A program made the translations under genes and the position numbers. A DNA stretch of 64,000 nt, from contig NZ_VRSV01000001.1 in NCBI RefSeq assembly GCF_008017415.1, positions 1,674,001-1,738,000 of the forward strand. The letters run 5' to 3'. Below the pieces are notes generated by a model. The model had not been told where the DNA came from. It was given only the letters and a program-made list of their open reading frames with translations, and did no database searches. This DNA is from Microbacterium hatanonis (lineage in GTDB: Bacteria > Actinomycetota > Actinomycetes > Actinomycetales > Microbacteriaceae). Positions 8,354 to 16,459 of the stretch are shown piece after piece. Each line of letters starts with the position of its first letter. Position 1 is the stretch's first letter.

Positions 8354-8767
8354 CTACAGCAGCGCGGTGCGACTGGTCGCGGTCGCTCCCAGAGGCACGC
8401 CGTCGGGTACGAAGAGCGACACGACCGGAGGGTGCCACACCCCTGTCACGGTCACTCGGGCCGAGACGCCGTCGGGAGTCGTGGCCTCGACCACTGTCAT
8501 GGCCTCCCCCATCGCGTCGACGACCTCCTCCGCCTGCGCGCGGACGTCGTCGTCGGTCAGCACGGCGGTTGCGCGGCCGTCGGTGACCGTGAGGGTGAAT
8601 CCGTCGGCACCGGCGAGCGCCGCAGCATCCGCCGCGCTGTCGAGGCGCTTCTGCGCGAGGTAGAGCGATGTGGCGTTGGCGCAGATGAGCACGAGCGCCA
8701 GGGCGAGCAGCGCGTAGCCCAGCGTGAGCAGCAGCACGCTTCCGTCGTCGTCGAGTCGACGCGTCAT
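8354..8767 (-). CDS. TadG-like pilus-associated protein (Rv3654c type)
   Basis: Last gene of the Tad locus. The 137 residues begin MTRRLDDDGSVLLLTLGYALLALALVLICANATSLYL, the short TadG-like N-terminal membrane segment, followed by AQKRLDSAADAAALAGADG, the usual minor-pilin helix. The rest is a small extracytoplasmic domain. By family analogy it is a minor pseudopilin or pilus-assembly component anchored in the membrane. It overlaps the upstream tadE-like gene by 4 bp (ATGA). Confidence 0.8.
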   Translation of the reverse strand: MTRRLDDDGSVLLLTLGYALLALALVLICANATSLYLAQKRLDSAADAAALAGADGFTLTVTDGRATAVLTDDDVRAQAEEVVDAMGEAMTVVEATTPDGVSARVTVTGVWHPPVVSLFVPDGVPLGATATSRTALL

Positions 8768-9246
8768 GACGTCGCTCCCCAGAACCGGGAGACCTTCTGC
8801 ACCGCGACCGCCTCCACGGGGAGGCGCGCCAGCCGGTCGAGACCGAACACCGGCGGAGCCAGCGGCAGCGCTACGGCTGTGCGCACCGTCACCACCACCG
8901 TCGTACCTGCAGACGGACAGCTGGATGCTGCGCCCGGACAGTCGATCTCGATATCCACCGCGTCTGCATCGAGCCCGTACTCGTCGACGACTGTCGCGAG
9001 CACCGTCTGGGCGCGCGCGTCAGCGTCGGCGGCATCGACTGCCGTCGATATCGCGCGGGCGATGTGCCGGGCTCCCGCTTCGGCTCCGAGCGACTGATGT
9101 TGCACCATGCCGAGCGCGACCACCAGGTAGACGGTCGGGACCAGCAGCAGAAGTCCGACGAAGACGAACTCGATCGCCGCTGATCCCTCGTCATCGGCGG
9201 CGAGTGCGCGTCGAAGGCGCTCACCCCAGTGACTCGCTCGGCGCAT
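8764..9246 (-). CDS. TadE-family minor pilin (second copy)
   Basis: TadE-like protein of 160 residues. DDEGSAAIEFVFVGLLLLVPTVYLVVALGMVQ is the TadE signature: a Gly-Ser-x-x-x-Glu-Phe cleavage-type motif just before the membrane span. An external part with two cysteines (DCPGAASSC) follows. The start at 9246 overlaps the previous TadE gene by 26 bp; a later start is possible. It probably forms a minor pilin with the neighbouring TadE. Confidence 0.82.
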   Translation of the reverse strand: MRRASHWGERLRRALAADDEGSAAIEFVFVGLLLLVPTVYLVVALGMVQHQSLGAEAGARHIARAISTAVDAADADARAQTVLATVVDEYGLDADAVDIEIDCPGAASSCPSAGTTVVVTVRTAVALPLAPPVFGLDRLARLPVEAVAVQKVSRFWGATS

Positions 9247-9607
9247 CAGCGGTCACCTCCAGTGCTCGCGAACTTCCCCACAGCCCGAGGAGCGGCAGGG
9301 TCGTACGCACCGTGACGCGAACCGTCTCGCCGTGCTCGACCGCTGTCACGTCTTCGGCGTACGAGGTCGCCACCGCGCGACCGATGAGATCGCGGGTGCG
9401 GGCGGCGCCGTCGGCGAGTGACGTGTCAGCGAGCGCCGCGTGGAAGGCCCCCTCGACCGCGGCGTCGTGCACCACATTGCGCACGTAGACGGCGAGGGCC
9501 AACTGCAGCACGGCGACCGTCAAAAGCGTCAACAGGCCGCCGACCAGCACGAACTCGACGGGGCTCGAACCCTCCTCGTCGTCGAGGGCCCGCCTGAGCC
9601 TCCGCAC
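9221..9607 (-). CDS. TadE-family minor pilin (first copy)
   Basis: 128 residues with RALDDEEGSSPVEFVLVGGLLTLLTVAVLQLALAVYVRNVVHDAA, the TadE prepilin-like motif and membrane span, and a short external domain. It starts 1 bp after the Flp pilin stop. With two TadE-like genes and one TadG-like gene, the minor-pilin set matches the actinobacterial Tad layout. Confidence 0.82.
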   Translation of the reverse strand: MRRLRRALDDEEGSSPVEFVLVGGLLTLLTVAVLQLALAVYVRNVVHDAAVEGAFHAALADTSLADGAARTRDLIGRAVATSYAEDVTAVEHGETVRVTVRTTLPLLGLWGSSRALEVTADAPSESLG

Positions 9608-9608
9608 C

Positions 9609-9806
9609 TCAGAGTCCGGAGACGCGCGAGATCGCCTGCTCGAACAGTTGGGCCAGCGCAGGCCCGGCGAGCGCCCAGATCACCACCACGAGCCCCGCGG
9701 TCATGAGCGTGATCAGCACCCACCCGGGCACGTCACCGGCCTCGTCGTCGAGCGCGTCTCCCCAGGCGGTGCGCAGTCTGCGTGCGAGCACCTTCGGTGC
9801 ATCCAT
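9609..9806 (-). CDS. Flp-type pilin-like small membrane protein
   Basis: 65 residues: a basic N-terminus (MDAPKVLARRLRTAWGDAL), the acidic DDEAGDVPG, then one hydrophobic helix WVLITLMTAGLVVVIWALAG. Size, single helix and position between tadC and tadE fit the Flp major pilin, and the Gly before the helix would be the prepilin cleavage region. The family is fast evolving, so identity rests mainly on context. Confidence 0.75.
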   Translation of the reverse strand: MDAPKVLARRLRTAWGDALDDEAGDVPGWVLITLMTAGLVVVIWALAGPALAQLFEQAISRVSGL

Positions 9807-9833
9807 GTCGTCTCTCCTTCCGAGCGTCTGTGG

Positions 9834-10763
9834 TCAGCCGATTCCGAGCCGCAGCATGAAGATTCCCGGGAACACCGCGAACAGCACGCTCAGCGGGAGG
9901 ATCAGGAAGACCAGCGGCACGAGCATGAGGATCTCCTTTCGCCCCGCCTGTTCGATCAGCGTGCGCTTGGCGTCTTCGCGCGCATCGGAGGCCTGAGCCT
10001 GCAGCACGGCGGCGAGCGGGGCGCCGCGATCGAGCGCGGCCACGACGTGGTCGATCGATCGCGAGACGGCAGGGATGCGGATGCGGCGACTCAGCGCGGT
10101 GAGCGCTTCGGGCAGCGGCGACCCCGTCCCGACGTCGAGCACTGTGCGGCGGAACTCCGCGGTCAGCTCGCCGGAGCCGATCTCTCCCACCCGCCGGAGC
10201 GAGTCGAGGATGCCCTCGCCCGCGGCGAGGCAGAGCGCCAGGAAGTCGAGCACCGTGGGGAGCTCCTCCTCCATCCGCCGCACGCGAGCACGCGCTGCCC
10301 CCGTGAGCCGGGCATCGCATGCCACCGCGGCGGCCACGGTCGTCACGACGGGTACGAGACCCGCCGGTGGCGTGAGCGTCCCGGCCAGGGCCAAGAGCAC
10401 CACGCTGAGCCCGCCCGCTCCGAGCCCGACGAGCGCCCAGACCACCTGGCGCGCGCGGAACCCCGCAGCATCCGTCACCCAGCCGGCCTGGTCGAGGCGG
10501 TGCTGCACGGCGTCCGCCCCACCGGCCAGGCGACCGAGCCGAGCGAGCGCCTCATCCCACGTGCCGCGCAGTCCGGCGGTCGGGGGCTGGGCGGGGCCGA
10601 GCCCGCGCGGGTCGACGACGTCGCGGATGTAAGGAGTGACACGGCGTGACAGGCTCGGCGCGCTGACGCGCGGGGCGAGTGAGACCAGGAGACACACTCC
10701 CACTCCGAACGCGCAGCCGAGGAGGACAGCGAGCGCCGTCTCGGTGAGCAGCCCAGGGCTCAC
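9834..10763 (-). CDS. tadC: TadC-like type II secretion F-domain membrane protein
   Basis: Inner-membrane platform protein of the Tad pilus (GspF family), partner of TadB. The 309 residues have N-terminal spans, the cytoplasmic F domain (ELPTVLDFLALCLAAGEGILDSLRRVGEIGSGELTAEFRR) and C-terminal spans (ILMLVPLVFLILPLSVLFAVFPGIF). The frame is open far upstream through tadB. The GTG at 10763 is chosen because it overlaps the tadB stop (GTGA) and gives a normal length. Confidence 0.88.
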   Translation of the reverse strand: MSPGLLTETALAVLLGCAFGVGVCLLVSLAPRVSAPSLSRRVTPYIRDVVDPRGLGPAQPPTAGLRGTWDEALARLGRLAGGADAVQHRLDQAGWVTDAAGFRARQVVWALVGLGAGGLSVVLLALAGTLTPPAGLVPVVTTVAAAVACDARLTGAARARVRRMEEELPTVLDFLALCLAAGEGILDSLRRVGEIGSGELTAEFRRTVLDVGTGSPLPEALTALSRRIRIPAVSRSIDHVVAALDRGAPLAAVLQAQASDAREDAKRTLIEQAGRKEILMLVPLVFLILPLSVLFAVFPGIFMLRLGIG

Positions 10764-11617
10764 CCGAACCACCGCCGAGGTTCCGGAAGCCGACCGATGC
10801 GCAGCATCACCCGGAACGCCACCACCGACACCACCGCACCGGCCAGGATGAGCCCGACCCCTTCGCCGCTGGCATAGGCGCGAGACCCCTCGGGGCGCAG
10901 CGCCAACAGCACGAGGATCACCCAGGGCGCGACGACGCCGAGCACGGCAGCGCCGCGGATCCAGGACTGCTTCGCCTCGACCTCGCCGCGGAGGGCGGCG
11001 TCGGCGCGCACCGAGCCGGCGAGCGCACGCAGCACCACGGTCAGCTCGGTGCCCCCGACCTGACGTGCCATCCGCAGGGTTTCGATGATGCGGTCGGCGA
11101 CGGGGTCGGACAACGCCGTCTTCAGCCGGGTGGCACTCGAGTCGAAGTGACCGGATGCTGCCATGTCGCTGCCGAATGCGGCGAACGCGGGCCGAAGCGG
11201 GGGCGGGGCGGAGAACGCCAGGCTGGCCACGGCGTCGGGCAACGACATGCCCGCCCGCACCGACGCGATCAGCAGATCGCACACGTCGGGCCAGAGCGCA
11301 CGCCGGGTGCGCAGCAGTCGGGTGCGCCGAGCGCGCAGCCACACCAGCGGCGCGACGGCGGCGGCAACGCCCGCGATGACGCTCAGGACGGGCACGGCCG
11401 TCACCAGCCACACGATGGCCGCCGCGAGCAATGCGAAGACCGTGCCCAGCACGACGACGACACGCGGTCGCACCGACGCGAACCCCGCCGACTCGAGAAG
11501 CCGCAGAAGTGCGCCGTCCGGCTCTGGATCTCCCGGCGCCTGTCCGCCCGGCCAGAGCCAGGGTGCCGCCGCGAGCAGCATCCCCCCGGCGAGCAGCGCC
11601 CCCAGGACGAGTGTCAC
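10760..11617 (-). CDS. tadB: TadB-like type II secretion F-domain membrane protein
   Basis: Platform protein of the Tad machine, 285 residues: N-terminal spans, a central F domain (ALWPDVCDLLIASVRAGMSLPDAVASLAF and the ARQVGGTELTVVLRALAGSVRADAALRGEVEAKQ stretch), then two C-terminal spans. It overlaps tadA by 4 bp (ATGA) and tadC by 4 bp, so all three are translationally coupled. Confidence 0.9.
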   Translation of the reverse strand: MTLVLGALLAGGMLLAAAPWLWPGGQAPGDPEPDGALLRLLESAGFASVRPRVVVVLGTVFALLAAAIVWLVTAVPVLSVIAGVAAAVAPLVWLRARRTRLLRTRRALWPDVCDLLIASVRAGMSLPDAVASLAFSAPPPLRPAFAAFGSDMAASGHFDSSATRLKTALSDPVADRIIETLRMARQVGGTELTVVLRALAGSVRADAALRGEVEAKQSWIRGAAVLGVVAPWVILVLLALRPEGSRAYASGEGVGLILAGAVVSVVAFRVMLRIGRLPEPRRWFG

Positions 11618-12780
11618 GATCTCCCCGCCCGATAAAGCGACCGCACCTCGGCGGCATCCCCGACCAGTCGCCCGGTCGGTGTGACGATCTCGAGCACCCG
11701 TCTGCGGCCGCGCGCATCGCGCCCGCAGTGCGCGACGAGATGCACCGACCGGGCCACGGCCGACAGCACGAACTGCGCGTCGATGTTCCGCCCGGCCAGG
11801 AGCGGCAGGGCGGCGAGCTTAGCCAGCGCCTCTGCCGCGGAGTTCGCGTGGATCGTGGCCGCCCCCGGCACACCCGTATTGAGAGCGAGCAGCAGATCGA
11901 GGGCTTCGGCGTCGCGCACCTCGCCGACGACGACGCGATCGGGGCGCATGCGCAGCGCCTCCTTCACCAGGCGCCGAAGCGTCACTTCTCCCCCGCCCTC
12001 GAGACTCGGCTGGCGCCCCTGCAACGCGACGAGGTCGGGTGCATCGATGGCGAGTTCGAACGTCTCCTCCACCGTCACGATGCGCTGCGAGCGGGCGGAA
12101 GCAGCGACGAGCGCTGCGAGGAGCGTCGTCTTTCCCGCGTGGGTCGGCCCCGACACGAGGATGCTGCGCCCCTGCCGCATCGCATCGACGAGCAGGTCGG
12201 CGGCCTCCGGTGCAAGCGATCCCGTCTCCACGAGACGCCCGACGTCACGGAAGGCCGGGAGGAATTTCCGGATGTTGACGGCCCAGTGCTGCCGCGTGAT
12301 GTCGGGGATTACGACGTGGAGCCGCGACCCGTCGGGAAGCGACGCGTCGACGAACGGCTGGCTGAGATCCACGCGGCGACCGCTCGAGTGCAGCATCCGC
12401 TCGACCAGATCCCTCACCGCGCCGTCGGTGAGGCAGACCGGCACCCGCTCTGCCACGCCTCCCCGCGCGACGAAGACCCGGTCGGGGGCGTTGAGCCACA
12501 CCTCCTCGACGGTCGGATCGTCGAGGTACGCCTGCAGCGGCCCGTATCCCGTGAGCTGGGCGAGCACCTCCCGTACGCAGGCCCCCTCGTCGTCGAGAGG
12601 GGCGAACCCCCTCGCGAGCGCGAAGTCGTTGTGCCGTCGCACCTCGGAGCGGATCACCCGCTCCGCGTACCCCGGATCGCGTGTCGGATCGCTCTCGTCG
12701 GCGCGCAACCGCTCGCGCACACGCTCCACGACCGCGGCGGTCGCGGTGTCGGAAGCGATGGCCAGGCTCACGCCCAGCAT
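11614..12780 (-). CDS. tadA: TadA/CpaF-family secretion ATPase
   Basis: Hexameric ATPase that drives Tad pilus assembly. Walker A is GPTHAGKTT, preceded by the CpaF segments DDPTVEEVWLNAPDRVFVARGG and DGSRLHVVIPDI. The Asp box (VTVEETFEL), Walker B (PDRVVVGEVRDAEALDLLLALNTG) and His box (ATIHANSAAEAL) follow. The ATG at 12780 gives 388 residues; the frame is open to 12825, but the family N-terminus and a CATTGT box 7 nt upstream favour 12780. TadZ and prepilin peptidase genes, often found with tadA, are not in the window. Confidence 0.93.
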   Translation of the reverse strand: MLGVSLAIASDTATAAVVERVRERLRADESDPTRDPGYAERVIRSEVRRHNDFALARGFAPLDDEGACVREVLAQLTGYGPLQAYLDDPTVEEVWLNAPDRVFVARGGVAERVPVCLTDGAVRDLVERMLHSSGRRVDLSQPFVDASLPDGSRLHVVIPDITRQHWAVNIRKFLPAFRDVGRLVETGSLAPEAADLLVDAMRQGRSILVSGPTHAGKTTLLAALVAASARSQRIVTVEETFELAIDAPDLVALQGRQPSLEGGGEVTLRRLVKEALRMRPDRVVVGEVRDAEALDLLLALNTGVPGAATIHANSAAEALAKLAALPLLAGRNIDAQFVLSAVARSVHLVAHCGRDARGRRRVLEIVTPTGRLVGDAAEVRSLYRAGRS

Positions 12781-12947
12781 CCTGGCAACAATGCGGCCCA
12801 CGGCGGTCGAGGTTGTCCACAGCACGCATACATCTCGTCAGATCGGGTGAAAGGGCCTGCACAACCGGTAGGACATCCCGACGCGAGCACCCAGGACGAG
12901 CAACCTTCGCGTCATGCTGGCATCGTTAGCGCGGTCACAGCTGACGC

Positions 12948-12953
12948 TAGCCT
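12948..12953 (+). promoter_or_regulatory. -10 box of a leaderless promoter (small membrane protein)
   Basis: TAGCCT, 6 nt, then the ATG at 12960. Confidence 0.5.
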
Positions 12954-12959
12954 CGACGC

Positions 12960-13190
12960 ATGAGCCGGCCACCCGCGAACAGACAGCGAAGAGTTCACTT
13001 CGTGGGAGCCCTGGTCTTCACCACCTTGTTCGCAGCACCCGCCGCACTCGCCGGAGTCAGTGCGCTGACCGTCAGCTACACGCCCTTCCAATGGGCCATC
13101 ATCGGGTTCCTCGTACTCTCCGCAGCGCTGTCTGCTGCGGGCGAGATCTGGGAGGTGCGAAGGCTTCGGCGAGATGACGACGGCCGTTGA
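12960..13190 (+). CDS. small two-span membrane protein, unknown function
   Basis: Not recognised. 76 residues: a basic N-terminus (MSRPPANRQRRVHF), two hydrophobic segments (VGALVFTTLFAAPAALAGVSALTV and WAIIGFLVLSAALSAAG), and a charged C-terminus (EIWEVRRLRRDDDGR). It is divergent from tadA with about 180 bp between starts, and has its own leaderless-type promoter. Nothing ties it to the Tad locus other than position. Confidence 0.6.
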   Translation: MSRPPANRQRRVHFVGALVFTTLFAAPAALAGVSALTVSYTPFQWAIIGFLVLSAALSAAGEIWEVRRLRRDDDGR

Positions 13191-13268
13191 CGGGTTACCG
13201 CCGGGCCATCCCCGACGATGCAGCAGGGTCCGGGAGAGCAGGCGGCTTCACTTCCGACCGCCGGGATG

Positions 13269-14399
13269 TCATTCCATGACGATGACCGCGCGCCCGGTGA
13301 TCTCGCCGCGAGCGAGGGCCTGGAACGCCTCGTCGACATCGGCGAGCGCGTAGCGCCGCGTCACGAGACGGTCGGCGTCGAATCCGCCGCCCGCCGCCAG
13401 CTCGACGACGGCGGGGAGGTCCTCACGGGTGCGGGCACCGAACGAACCCGTGATCGTGTAGCCGCGGCGCACCAGCGGTGTGATCTCGACGTCGGCGGTG
13501 GCGCTGCCCGCGGCGATCCCGATCGCGACCATCCGTCCGCCGTCGGCCAGCAGCGAGACGGCCTGGCGGAAGGTCTCGGGGCGACCGAGGGCCTCGAACG
13601 CCACGTCGACCCCGCGCCCGTCGGTGATCTCCCGCACGGCGGCCACGACATCGTTCTCGCGTGAGTTGACGGCGTGCGTCGCTCCCAGCGCGAGTGCGGC
13701 GTCGAGCTTGTCGTCCGCGACGTCGATGGCGATGACGGGGTATGCCCCCGCGGCCACGGCGACCTGGATCACTCCGCTGCCGATGCCGCCGACGGCCACC
13801 ACGGCCGCGGACTGCCCCTCGCCCAGCGCACCCGCCCGGCGGACGGCACCGTAGGCGGTGAACGCCGCGCACCCGAGCACCGACGAGGTCACCGGATCGA
13901 GGTTCTCGGGCAGGCGGGCGAGAGCGGACAGCGGCACGACCGAGTACTCGGCCAAGCCGCCCATCGAGTACATCGCCAGGAACGATCCATCGCCGAGCCT
14001 CAATCTGCTCTCGCCGTCGTAGAGCGTTCCGCGCAGGCGGTTCTGGGCGAAGAAGTTCTCGCACATGTCGTCTCGGCCCTGCAGGCAGTACCGGCACTCG
14101 GTGCACGGCATGATGAACGCGCCCACGACGGTGTCGCCTTCCGACAGCCCGCGCGCGTCGGTCGTTCCTTCGCCGAGCGACACGATCGTTCCGGTGATCT
14201 CATGGCCGAGCACCGCCGGACGGGGAAATGCGACCTCGCCCTTCATGACGTGCAGATCGGTGTGGCAGACCCCGCACGCGATGATCTTCACGAGAGCCTC
14301 GCCCGCACGTGCGACGGGAACGGGTATGTCCATCACTTCCAGCGCTGCCGCGTCACCGCGCAGCACCGCCGCACGCATCGTCCGTTGGGCATCGACCAT
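13269..14399 (-). CDS. zinc-dependent alcohol dehydrogenase
   Basis: Medium-chain dehydrogenase/reductase of 376 residues. Catalytic zinc ligands are the Cys of GVCHTD, the His-Glu pair in LGHEITG, and Cys in SSVLGCAAFTAYG. Four structural-zinc cysteines lie in CTECRYCLQGRDDMC. The dinucleotide fold is VAVGGIGSGVIQVAVAAG followed by AIDVAD; the Asp suggests NAD over NADP. Substrate is unknown. The ATG at 14399 is chosen because GAGGAG lies 9 nt upstream; an earlier in-frame ATG at 14408 would almost touch that site. The gene stands alone, converging with the small membrane protein. Confidence 0.88.
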   Translation of the reverse strand: MVDAQRTMRAAVLRGDAAALEVMDIPVPVARAGEALVKIIACGVCHTDLHVMKGEVAFPRPAVLGHEITGTIVSLGEGTTDARGLSEGDTVVGAFIMPCTECRYCLQGRDDMCENFFAQNRLRGTLYDGESRLRLGDGSFLAMYSMGGLAEYSVVPLSALARLPENLDPVTSSVLGCAAFTAYGAVRRAGALGEGQSAAVVAVGGIGSGVIQVAVAAGAYPVIAIDVADDKLDAALALGATHAVNSRENDVVAAVREITDGRGVDVAFEALGRPETFRQAVSLLADGGRMVAIGIAAGSATADVEITPLVRRGYTITGSFGARTREDLPAVVELAAGGGFDADRLVTRRYALADVDEAFQALARGEITGRAVIVME

Positions 14400-14564
14400 G
14401 GTCCACATCTCCTCGTCGAGAACTGTCTGACCACCAGTGTCTCAGGCCGCCTGAAGATTGGCCGGGCCTGCCTGAGGATGGGATCTCCCGGCGTCGATCC
14501 CGGACGGTCTCGGTGGCGTCGTTGGCCGTGAATTCACCCGCCATATGCGCGCCCACGCCTCATT

Positions 14565-14570
14565 TAGACT
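14565..14570 (+). promoter_or_regulatory. -10 box of tRNA-Leu promoter
   Basis: TAGACT ends 10 nt before the mature tRNA. A perfect palindrome GTGAATTCAC lies upstream at 14528-14537; its role is unknown. Confidence 0.45.
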
Positions 14571-14580
14571 GATCGCACCC

Positions 14581-14662
14581 GCGGGAGTGGTGAAATCGGT
14601 AGACACGCAGGATTTAGGTTCCTGTGCCTTCGGGCGTGGGGGTTCAAGTCCCCCCTTCCGCA
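14581..14662 (+). tRNA. tRNA-Leu (anticodon UAG)
   Basis: Acceptor GCGGGAG (14581-14587) pairs with CTTCCGC (14655-14661), followed by discriminator A. The anticodon loop TTTAGGT within CAGGA/TCCTG gives UAG, reading CUN codons. The long variable arm (GTGCCTTCGGGCGT) and T-arm GGGGGTTCAAGTCCCCC are typical of tRNA-Leu. CCA is not encoded. Confidence 0.96.
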
Positions 14663-14714
14663 CAACGGCCCCAGCGGCCGCCCCACCTATCGGCCCTACA
14701 CCTCCGAGGCATCC

Positions 14715-15497
14715 GTGATCCAGCATTCCGCGCTCATCCCCTGGCTCGATCCGGCGGCGATCATCGACGCCGCGGGGCCCTGGGCCCTGCTCGTGGTGTG
14801 CCTGATCATCTTCGCCGAGACCGGCCTGCTGATCGGGTTCCTACTTCCCGGCGACACTCTGCTCGTCCTCGCCGGCCTTCTGTCGAACCCCACCACGCAC
14901 CCTCCGCACGGCGTGTTCGGAGTGAACGTCTGGATCGTCGGCCTCCTGATCGGCTTGTCGGCGTTCGTCGGCGGCGAGGTCGGGTACCTCATAGGCCACA
15001 AGGCGGGGCCGGCGATCTTCGAGCGCAAGGATTCCGGCATCTTCAGCCGCAAGAACGTCGAGCGCACGAACGAGTTCTTCGAGCGGTTCGGCGCGGCCAC
15101 CGTCATCCTCGCTCGCTTCGTGCCGATCGTCCGCACGTTCGCACCGATCGCCGCCGGCGTCGGCCACATGAACAAGTGGAAGTACACCCTCTACAACTTC
15201 ATCGGTGCCGTGATCTGGGGTTTCGGCCTGACGATCTTCGGCTTCCTCATCAGCCTGATCCCCGGCGTGGGCGAGTTCGTCGCCGAGTACATCGACGTGT
15301 TCCTGCTCATCGCGGTCGCCGGCACCGCCCTCTTCATCGCCTTCAACTTCCTCCGCGAGCGCGCTCAGGCCAAGAAGGCCGAGCGCGCGGGCGACGCGGT
15401 GACCGACCACGCCGAGGCGCAGGCTCTCGCCCTCGACGAGGACGTCATCGAGCACGGACGCCACACCCCCACCGACGGCGACGCGCCGAAGGTCTGA
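14715..15497 (+). CDS. DedA family membrane protein
   Basis: DedA/SNARE-associated family, membrane proteins linked to lipid scrambling and membrane homeostasis. The 260 residues show the family pattern: IFAETGLLIGFLLPGDTLLVLAGLL near the N-terminus, GGEVGYLIGHKAGPAIFERK, then RFVPIVRTFAPIAAGVGHM, with the conserved Arg and Gly residues of the re-entrant region, and C-terminal spans. The tail is charged and cytoplasmic. The start is GTG at 14715, about 50 bp after the tRNA. Substrate is not predictable. Confidence 0.9.
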   Translation: MIQHSALIPWLDPAAIIDAAGPWALLVVCLIIFAETGLLIGFLLPGDTLLVLAGLLSNPTTHPPHGVFGVNVWIVGLLIGLSAFVGGEVGYLIGHKAGPAIFERKDSGIFSRKNVERTNEFFERFGAATVILARFVPIVRTFAPIAAGVGHMNKWKYTLYNFIGAVIWGFGLTIFGFLISLIPGVGEFVAEYIDVFLLIAVAGTALFIAFNFLRERAQAKKAERAGDAVTDHAEAQALALDEDVIEHGRHTPTDGDAPKV

Positions 15498-15511
15498 CGC
15501 AGCATCCGGGT

Positions 15512-16381
15512 CTAGGAAGCCTTCTTCTTCGCGGCGGGCTTCTTCGCGGCGGGTTTCTTGGCCGGCGCCTTCTTCTCCTCGCTCGACCCGCGCGCGGCCC
15601 GGCTGCGCTCGACGCTCGCGCGCAGGGCCTCCATGAGGTCGATGACCTCTCCCCCGTCGGACGCTTCTTCCTGCTCGCCGAACGTCGCCGCGGTGTCGAG
15701 CGCGTCGCCCTGCTCGAGCTTCGCGTCGATCAGCGTGCGGAGCTCGGCCTGGTAGTCGTCGGTGAACTCCTCCGGGTCGAAGTCCTTCGCGAAGCTCTCG
15801 ACCAGCGATGCCGACATCTCGAGCTCTTTCGCCGAGATCCGCACCGATTCGTCGAGGGAGGAGAACGACGCTTCGCGCACCTCATCGGCCCACAGCAGCG
15901 TCTGCAGCACCAGCACGTCGCCGCGCACGCGAAGCGCGGCGAGGCGCGTCTTCTGACGGAGGGAGAAGCGCACGATCGCGGTGCGCTCGGTCTGCTCCAG
16001 GGTCTTGCGCAGGAGTACGTAGGCCTTGGGTGAGGTGGAGTCGGGCTCGAGGTAGTAAGCCTTGTCGAGGATGAGCGGGTCGACCTGCTCGCTCGGCACG
16101 AACTCCACCACGTCGATCTCGCGGCTCTTCTCCGACGGCAGCGCATCGAAGTCGTCCTTCGTGAGCACCACCGTCTGCTCGCCGTCGTCGTACGCCTTGT
16201 CGATGTCGGCGAACGGCACGACCTCGCCGTCGATCTCGCAGATGCGCTGGTAGCGGATGCGCCCGCCGTCCTTGTTGTGCACCTGGTGCAGCGAGACGTC
16301 GTGATCCTCGGTGGCCGAGTAGACCTTCACCGGCACGTTCACGAGCCCGAACGTCAACGCGCCTTTCCAAATCGCCCTCAT
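15512..16381 (-). CDS. ku: non-homologous end-joining protein Ku
   Basis: Homodimeric Ku ring that binds DNA ends and recruits LigD. 289 residues, normal for bacterial Ku: core domain (about 1-255) starting MRAIWKGALTFGLVNVPVKVYSATEDHDV and containing RIRYQRICEIDGEVVPFADI, then a lysine-rich tail (EEKKAPAKKPAAKKPAAKKKAS), as in actinobacterial Ku proteins that bind DNA through basic tails. It is divergent from ligD with 78 bp between starts. TTCACT lies 6 nt before the ATG on the minus strand, so it may be leaderless. Confidence 0.97.
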   Translation of the reverse strand: MRAIWKGALTFGLVNVPVKVYSATEDHDVSLHQVHNKDGGRIRYQRICEIDGEVVPFADIDKAYDDGEQTVVLTKDDFDALPSEKSREIDVVEFVPSEQVDPLILDKAYYLEPDSTSPKAYVLLRKTLEQTERTAIVRFSLRQKTRLAALRVRGDVLVLQTLLWADEVREASFSSLDESVRISAKELEMSASLVESFAKDFDPEEFTDDYQAELRTLIDAKLEQGDALDTAATFGEQEEASDGGEVIDLMEALRASVERSRAARGSSEEKKAPAKKPAAKKPAAKKKAS

Positions 16382-16447
16382 GATCCCAGTGAACAGCAGT
16401 CACACCCGTCACGGCTATCCCCTTGCACTCGTCGGTGCGCACCGCAC

Positions 16448-16453
16448 TAGCGT
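16448..16453 (+). promoter_or_regulatory. -10 box of a leaderless promoter (ligD)
   Basis: TAGCGT, 6 nt, then the ATG at 16460, inside the 78-bp gap between the ku and ligD starts. Confidence 0.5.
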
Positions 16454-16459
16454 TGTGCC

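Noticed and set aside
14441..14500. Direct repeats GCCTGAAGAT/GCCTGAGGAT as another phased element
   Set aside because: The spacing is 21 nt and there are no inverted copies after it.
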